The position numbers and the translations under genes were made by a program. From JBEKJU01 sp050011095 (GTDB lineage Bacteria; Desulfobacterota; Syntrophorhabdia; Syntrophorhabdales; WCHB1-27): DNA of 9,952 nucleotides. A model generated the notes under the pieces. It saw only the letters and a program-made list of their open reading frames with translations, made no database searches and had not been told where the DNA came from. The first letter of the stretch is position 1. The number at the start of each line of letters is the position of its first letter. The DNA lies in assembly GCA_050011095.1 (NCBI GenBank), contig JBEKJU010000117.1, positions 1-9,952 of the forward strand. The letters run 5' to 3'. Of this stretch, positions 6,913 to 9,952 are shown piece after piece.

Positions 6913-6948
6913 CTCCTTTAAAGGTTATTACTCCGTCTTTCCATTGTA
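6913..6948 (-). promoter_or_regulatory. Ribosome-binding site and candidate -10 box of the FMN reductase gene
   Basis: On the minus strand, AAAGGAG (6919-6913) precedes the ATG by eight bases. About 25 bases further upstream is TACAAT (6948-6943), five of six matches to the sigma-70 -10 consensus, which would give a leader of roughly 30 bases. The hexamer at -35 spacing (CATCGC) is poor, so the promoter may need an activator. The ribosome-binding site is firm; the promoter is tentative. Confidence 0.38.
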
Positions 6949-6970
6949 CATAAACTTTGGTGTCCGCGAT

Positions 6971-6991
6971 GGGTTATCGAGGATAATACCC
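6971..6991. promoter_or_regulatory. Imperfect inverted repeat upstream of the reductase promoter
   Basis: GGGT-TATC (6971-6978) and GATA-AT-ACCC (6982-6991) form an 8-bp inverted repeat with a 3-base centre and a 2-base bulge. It abuts the expected -35 region of the reductase promoter, which is where an activator of the LysR or MerR type often binds. No regulator gene is present in the window, so the role is a guess. Confidence 0.25.
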
Positions 6992-7178
6992 TTGTTCTCG
7001 TTCCATTTTTCTCTTGTCTTGGACGTACTGTAATCGCGCCTCCAGGGAAAAGCAAGGCCAACTTGGAAGGGCGACGGATACGGTGCGACTCTTTCAGGGC
7101 GGCGGCGGAAGCATGTTGGAGATTTTTTTCACATGAAATGTTCGCTTTTTCGGGCGACCGTCGGATTCGAGGTTTTCC

Positions 7179-8387
7179 CTATCCCACCACGCTCCCTAGC
7201 TGGAATATGGGGAGATACATGGCGATGATCAACCCGCCGAGGACGACCCCGAGGATTACCATGATGACGGGTTCGAGCAGGGACGTGAGGTTGCCCACCA
7301 TGGCGTCCACGTCGTCTTCATAGAAGTCGGCGATCTTGTTGAGCATGGTGTCCAGGGCGCCCGTCGACTCGCCCACCTGGATCATTTGAACGGCCATTGG
7401 GGGAAAGACGGCGCTCTCCCTTAAGGGATCGGAGATGCTCCGGCCCTCGCTGATATCCGAGCGCGCCCTCACGAGCGACTCCTCGACGATCCTGTTGCCC
7501 GCTGTTTTTGCCACGATCGTGAGGCTTTCGAGGATCGAGACGCCGCTCGCCAGCAGGGTTGCCAGGGTCCTGGTGACCCGGGCGATCGACGCCTTCTGGA
7601 GGAGACGTCCGATGACCGGCACCTTCAGGACCATCCTGTCGATCGTTCTCCTGCCGTTATCTGTCTTGTAGTATCTTCTCAAGGCGAAGGCCGCCGCGAC
7701 GGCGACCGCGGCGATGTAAAGGATGCCGCCCTTGACGAGGTTGCTTACGCCTATCACTATCTGGGTCGGGAGGGGCAGCGCCTTTCCGAAGCTCATGAAC
7801 ATGCGCTCGAACACGGGTATCACGAAAAGCAACAGGACGAGCACCACGCCAATGGCTACCACGACGATGCTCGATGGATAAATGAGGGCGGTCTTCACCT
7901 TCTTCCTCAGTTTTTCCGTCTTCTCGATGTAAGTTGCGAGACGCATGAGGATGGTGTCGAGCATGCCCCCCTCCTCGCCGGCCACGACGAGGCTTATGTA
8001 AAGCTCGTCAAAACAGGTCGGATAGTCCTGAAGTGTCTCGGCAAACCGCGAACCCGCCTCTATCTTTGCTTTCATCGCCGCCGTTATTCCCCTGAGAGAG
8101 GCGTTTTCGAGCTGGGTCGACAGGGCGTCGAGGGACTGGACGAGGGGCAGGCCCGAGTCGATCATCGTGGCGAGCTGGCGCGTGAGAATGCCGATCTGCA
8201 TCCGCTTTATCTTTTTGCGGCGGCCAAGCCTCCCGCGTGGTCGCGCCTCCGCCTTTTCATAGGCCCTGGTGAGGAAAACGCCGTCCTTTCTCACCAGGGC
8301 CCGGAGTTCATCGACCGAGTCGGCATTCAGCATGCCTTTCTTGAACTCGCCCTGCTGGCCCCTTCCTTCCCATTCGAATACAGGCAT
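7179..8387 (-). CDS. pilC: Type IV pilus / type II secretion inner-membrane platform protein PilC/GspF
   Basis: Inner-membrane platform protein that couples the cytoplasmic assembly ATPase to pilin or pseudopilin movement. The 402-residue length is typical. A short N-terminal region (MPVFEWEG, then a basic stretch at 48-62) leads into two T2SSF domains, about 66-190 and 268-390, each with the characteristic glycine-rich turn: GEEGGML (137-143) and GESTGALDTML (339-349). Three hydrophobic segments are visible at about 172-192, 219-237 and 373-396, matching the family topology. The ATG is preceded by AAGGGGA with a short spacing. It lies 36 bases downstream of htrA on the same strand and is probably co-transcribed with it. 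No pilB, pilT, pilin or gspE gene is in the window, although more could lie beyond the edge. The sequence alone does not separate PilC from GspF; the symbol follows the usual naming of the pilus form. Confidence 0.92.
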   Translation of the reverse strand: MPVFEWEGRGQQGEFKKGMLNADSVDELRALVRKDGVFLTRAYEKAEARPRGRLGRRKKIKRMQIGILTRQLATMIDSGLPLVQSLDALSTQLENASLRGITAAMKAKIEAGSRFAETLQDYPTCFDELYISLVVAGEEGGMLDTILMRLATYIEKTEKLRKKVKTALIYPSSIVVVAIGVVLVLLLFVIPVFERMFMSFGKALPLPTQIVIGVSNLVKGGILYIAAVAVAAAFALRRYYKTDNGRRTIDRMVLKVPVIGRLLQKASIARVTRTLATLLASGVSILESLTIVAKTAGNRIVEESLVRARSDISEGRSISDPLRESAVFPPMAVQMIQVGESTGALDTMLNKIADFYEDDVDAMVGNLTSLLEPVIMVILGVVLGGLIIAMYLPIFQLGSVVG

Positions 8388-8423
8388 CGGTCCCCTTCGT
8401 CTTTTGTTTTCCCTTTCTTCCCG

Positions 8424-9890
8424 CTATCCGTTTCCGCCTCTTATGACGGCGTAGAAGGTCATGTTGTCCCTCTTCACCAGCATGACGACCCCGTCCCTTG
8501 GCCGCGCCCTGCCCACTATTTCCTTGAAATCCTCCACATTCCTGACGGGTTTCCTGTTTATCTCCTTGATGATATCGCCCGCCCTGACATCGGCTTCGTC
8601 CGCGGGGCTTCCCTGTTGAATATCGGTCACTATCACGCCCCGGGTATCCTTCAGCTGGAGGTGGTGTGCGATTTCGGCTGTGATGTTTTGGACCACCAAG
8701 CCGAAGTTTTTGTCCACTTCGGGCGCCGCATTACTGGCCTCCCGCGTTTCTTCCCTGCCTTCGGCGACGGTCGCCTGAACCTGAATGGCCTTGCCGTCCC
8801 GTATAAGTCCCACCATGACCTTCTTGCCGACCTCCGTGGCCGCGACGAGCCTCGGCAGCTGGTCCATCTCCTTTATCGGCTTTCCATCAAAGGAAACAAT
8901 CACATCGCCCCTTTTTATGTCGGCGTCGGCCGCGGGGCTTCCATCCATAACATCCGAAACGAGGGCGCCCTCCGATTCCTTGAGGCCGAAGCCCTTCGCA
9001 AGCTCGGGCGTCACCTTCTGGATCACCACGCCCAGCCACCCCCTCACGATCTTTCCTTTGCTCTTCAACTGGGGGAGGATGGCCTTCGCCATATTGATCG
9101 GTATAGCAAATCCTATGCCCTGACCGCCGGAGATGATCGCGGTATTGATCCCCACCACCTCGCCCCGGAGGTTGAAGAGCGGTCCGCCGCTGTTGCCGGG
9201 ATTTATCGATGCGTCGGTCTGGATGAAATCGTCGTAGGGCCCCTGGCCTATGACCCGTCCCTTTGCGCTCACGATCCCGGCCGTGACGGTATGATCGAGG
9301 CCGTAGGGATTGCCGATGGCGATGACCCAATCCCCCACGTCGAGCCTGTCCGAGTCGCCGAGCTGCGCGACAGGCAGGCTGATCCGCGCGTTCACCTTTA
9401 TGAGGGCGATATCCGTTTTGGCATCCTTCCCTATCACCTTCGCGTCATACTCCTTGCCGTCGCTCAGCTTCACCTTGATGCTCGATGCCCTCTCCACCAC
9501 GTGGTTGTTGGTGAGGATGTAGCCCTCCTTGTCGATGATTACCCCTGAACCCAGGCTCTTCTGCTTGAACTCGCGGGTCGGCTCATCCCGGAGGAACTTG
9601 TCGAGAAACTCATCACTGCCGAAGAAGCCCCTGAACATATTACCGAACCGGCCGGGCATGTCGATGCCCTTTACCACGGTTGTCGTGCTTATGTTGACGA
9701 CGCTCGGCTTTGTCTCTTTCACGAGGCCGCTCAGGGTGGGCAAACCCTTGTCGAAGGTGATCGGCCTGGGGTTTGCGCTCTGCTGCGGGGCGGCTATGTC
9801 CGGCGCGGCCATCCTCCCCTTCACGTAAAGAGAAAGGGCTGCCGCGATGACCAGTGCCCCGATAACCACGTACAATTTCTTGTTCTTCAT
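8424..9890 (-). CDS. degP: DegP/HtrA (Do-family) periplasmic serine protease with two PDZ domains
   Basis: Envelope protein-quality-control protease/chaperone that degrades misfolded periplasmic proteins. The N-terminus (KNKK, then a hydrophobic stretch at 6-22) is a signal peptide or a membrane anchor; no clear cleavage site is obvious. A DegP-like LA-loop region rich in Phe/Gly (about 78-105) precedes the trypsin-fold domain. The catalytic triad is complete: His130 in TNNHVVE, Asp160 in KTDIALIKV and Ser234 in PGNSGGPL. PDZ1 spans about 284-376 (starting GWLGVVIQ) and PDZ2 about 396-485. The length of 488 is usual for DegP/DegQ/MucD. The start is well supported by GGAGGAA six bases before the ATG. 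It is probably the first gene of a unit with pilC. DegP, DegQ and MucD cannot be told apart from this sequence, so the symbol is approximate. Confidence 0.93.
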   Translation of the reverse strand: MKNKKLYVVIGALVIAAALSLYVKGRMAAPDIAAPQQSANPRPITFDKGLPTLSGLVKETKPSVVNISTTTVVKGIDMPGRFGNMFRGFFGSDEFLDKFLRDEPTREFKQKSLGSGVIIDKEGYILTNNHVVERASSIKVKLSDGKEYDAKVIGKDAKTDIALIKVNARISLPVAQLGDSDRLDVGDWVIAIGNPYGLDHTVTAGIVSAKGRVIGQGPYDDFIQTDASINPGNSGGPLFNLRGEVVGINTAIISGGQGIGFAIPINMAKAILPQLKSKGKIVRGWLGVVIQKVTPELAKGFGLKESEGALVSDVMDGSPAADADIKRGDVIVSFDGKPIKEMDQLPRLVAATEVGKKVMVGLIRDGKAIQVQATVAEGREETREASNAAPEVDKNFGLVVQNITAEIAHHLQLKDTRGVIVTDIQQGSPADEADVRAGDIIKEINRKPVRNVEDFKEIVGRARPRDGVVMLVKRDNMTFYAVIRGGNG

Positions 9891-9952
9891 GCAGTTCCTC
9901 CGCTCACGGGCAGCCTTATGGAAAAGAGGCTTCCTGAAGAGGGGCGGCTCTC

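Larger units (their letters stand above)
6906..7178. other. Intergenic region between the FMN reductase gene and pilC
   Basis: Apart from the reductase promoter area and inverted repeat described separately, I see no gene in these 273 bases. No strong intrinsic terminator is visible after pilC; the only nearby T tract on the minus strand is short and not preceded by a stable hairpin. Confidence 0.5.

Noticed and set aside
8616..9548. 310-codon plus-strand frame antisense to htrA
   Set aside because: It is a mirror of the htrA coding sequence, whose triad and PDZ domains are unambiguous; no ribosome-binding site or domain supports the antisense frame.

Overview
The window is a GC-rich chromosomal stretch from what looks like a Gram-negative, probably anaerobic bacterium. 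A Desulfobacterota (deltaproteobacterial) syntroph of the Syntrophorhabdus type is my best guess. That is inference from gene content: a fused ADP-forming acyl-CoA synthetase, a PilC/GspF assembly protein, an HD-GYP phosphodiesterase, a DegP/HtrA protease with two PDZ domains, and a LonB/LonC-like AAA protease. No rRNA, tRNA, CRISPR array, transposase, integrase or phage gene was seen.

Layout. On the + strand are a Lon-family ATPase/protease (47-2488), a 560-base spacer rich in small GC palindromes (2489-3048), an HD-GYP cyclic-di-GMP phosphodiesterase (3049-4137), and a fused CoA-binding/ATP-grasp acyl-CoA synthetase (4245-6314). On the - strand, read from right to left, are a DegP/HtrA serine protease (9890-8424), a type IV pilus/type II secretion platform protein PilC (8387-7179), and a small NAD(P)H-dependent FMN reductase (6905-6354). 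The reductase converges on the acyl-CoA synthetase, and a candidate terminator lies across the junction.

How they fit together. htrA and pilC are 36 bases apart and probably co-transcribed; both concern the cell envelope. The Lon-like protein and HtrA are protein-quality-control enzymes on the two sides of the inner membrane. The HD-GYP protein would lower c-di-GMP, which often controls pili and biofilm. The acyl-CoA synthetase would conserve energy as ATP from an acyl-CoA. These links are inferred from families; only htrA-pilC is a convincing operon.

The parts that ordinary annotation does not explain are mostly non-coding. (a) The 2489-2900 spacer holds several copies of an ACCCGC/GCGGGT palindrome, and one of them closes a small three-way-junction fold (2592-2644). 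(b) The HD-GYP gene and the acyl-CoA synthetase gene have poorly placed or absent ribosome-binding sites of their own, yet each start codon lies inside a tiny out-of-frame reading frame that does have a well-placed Shine-Dalgarno. This suggests translational coupling or leader-peptide control. (c) The P-loop of the Lon-like protein has Met where Ser/Thr is expected. I do not see strong evidence for a wholly new multi-gene system here.
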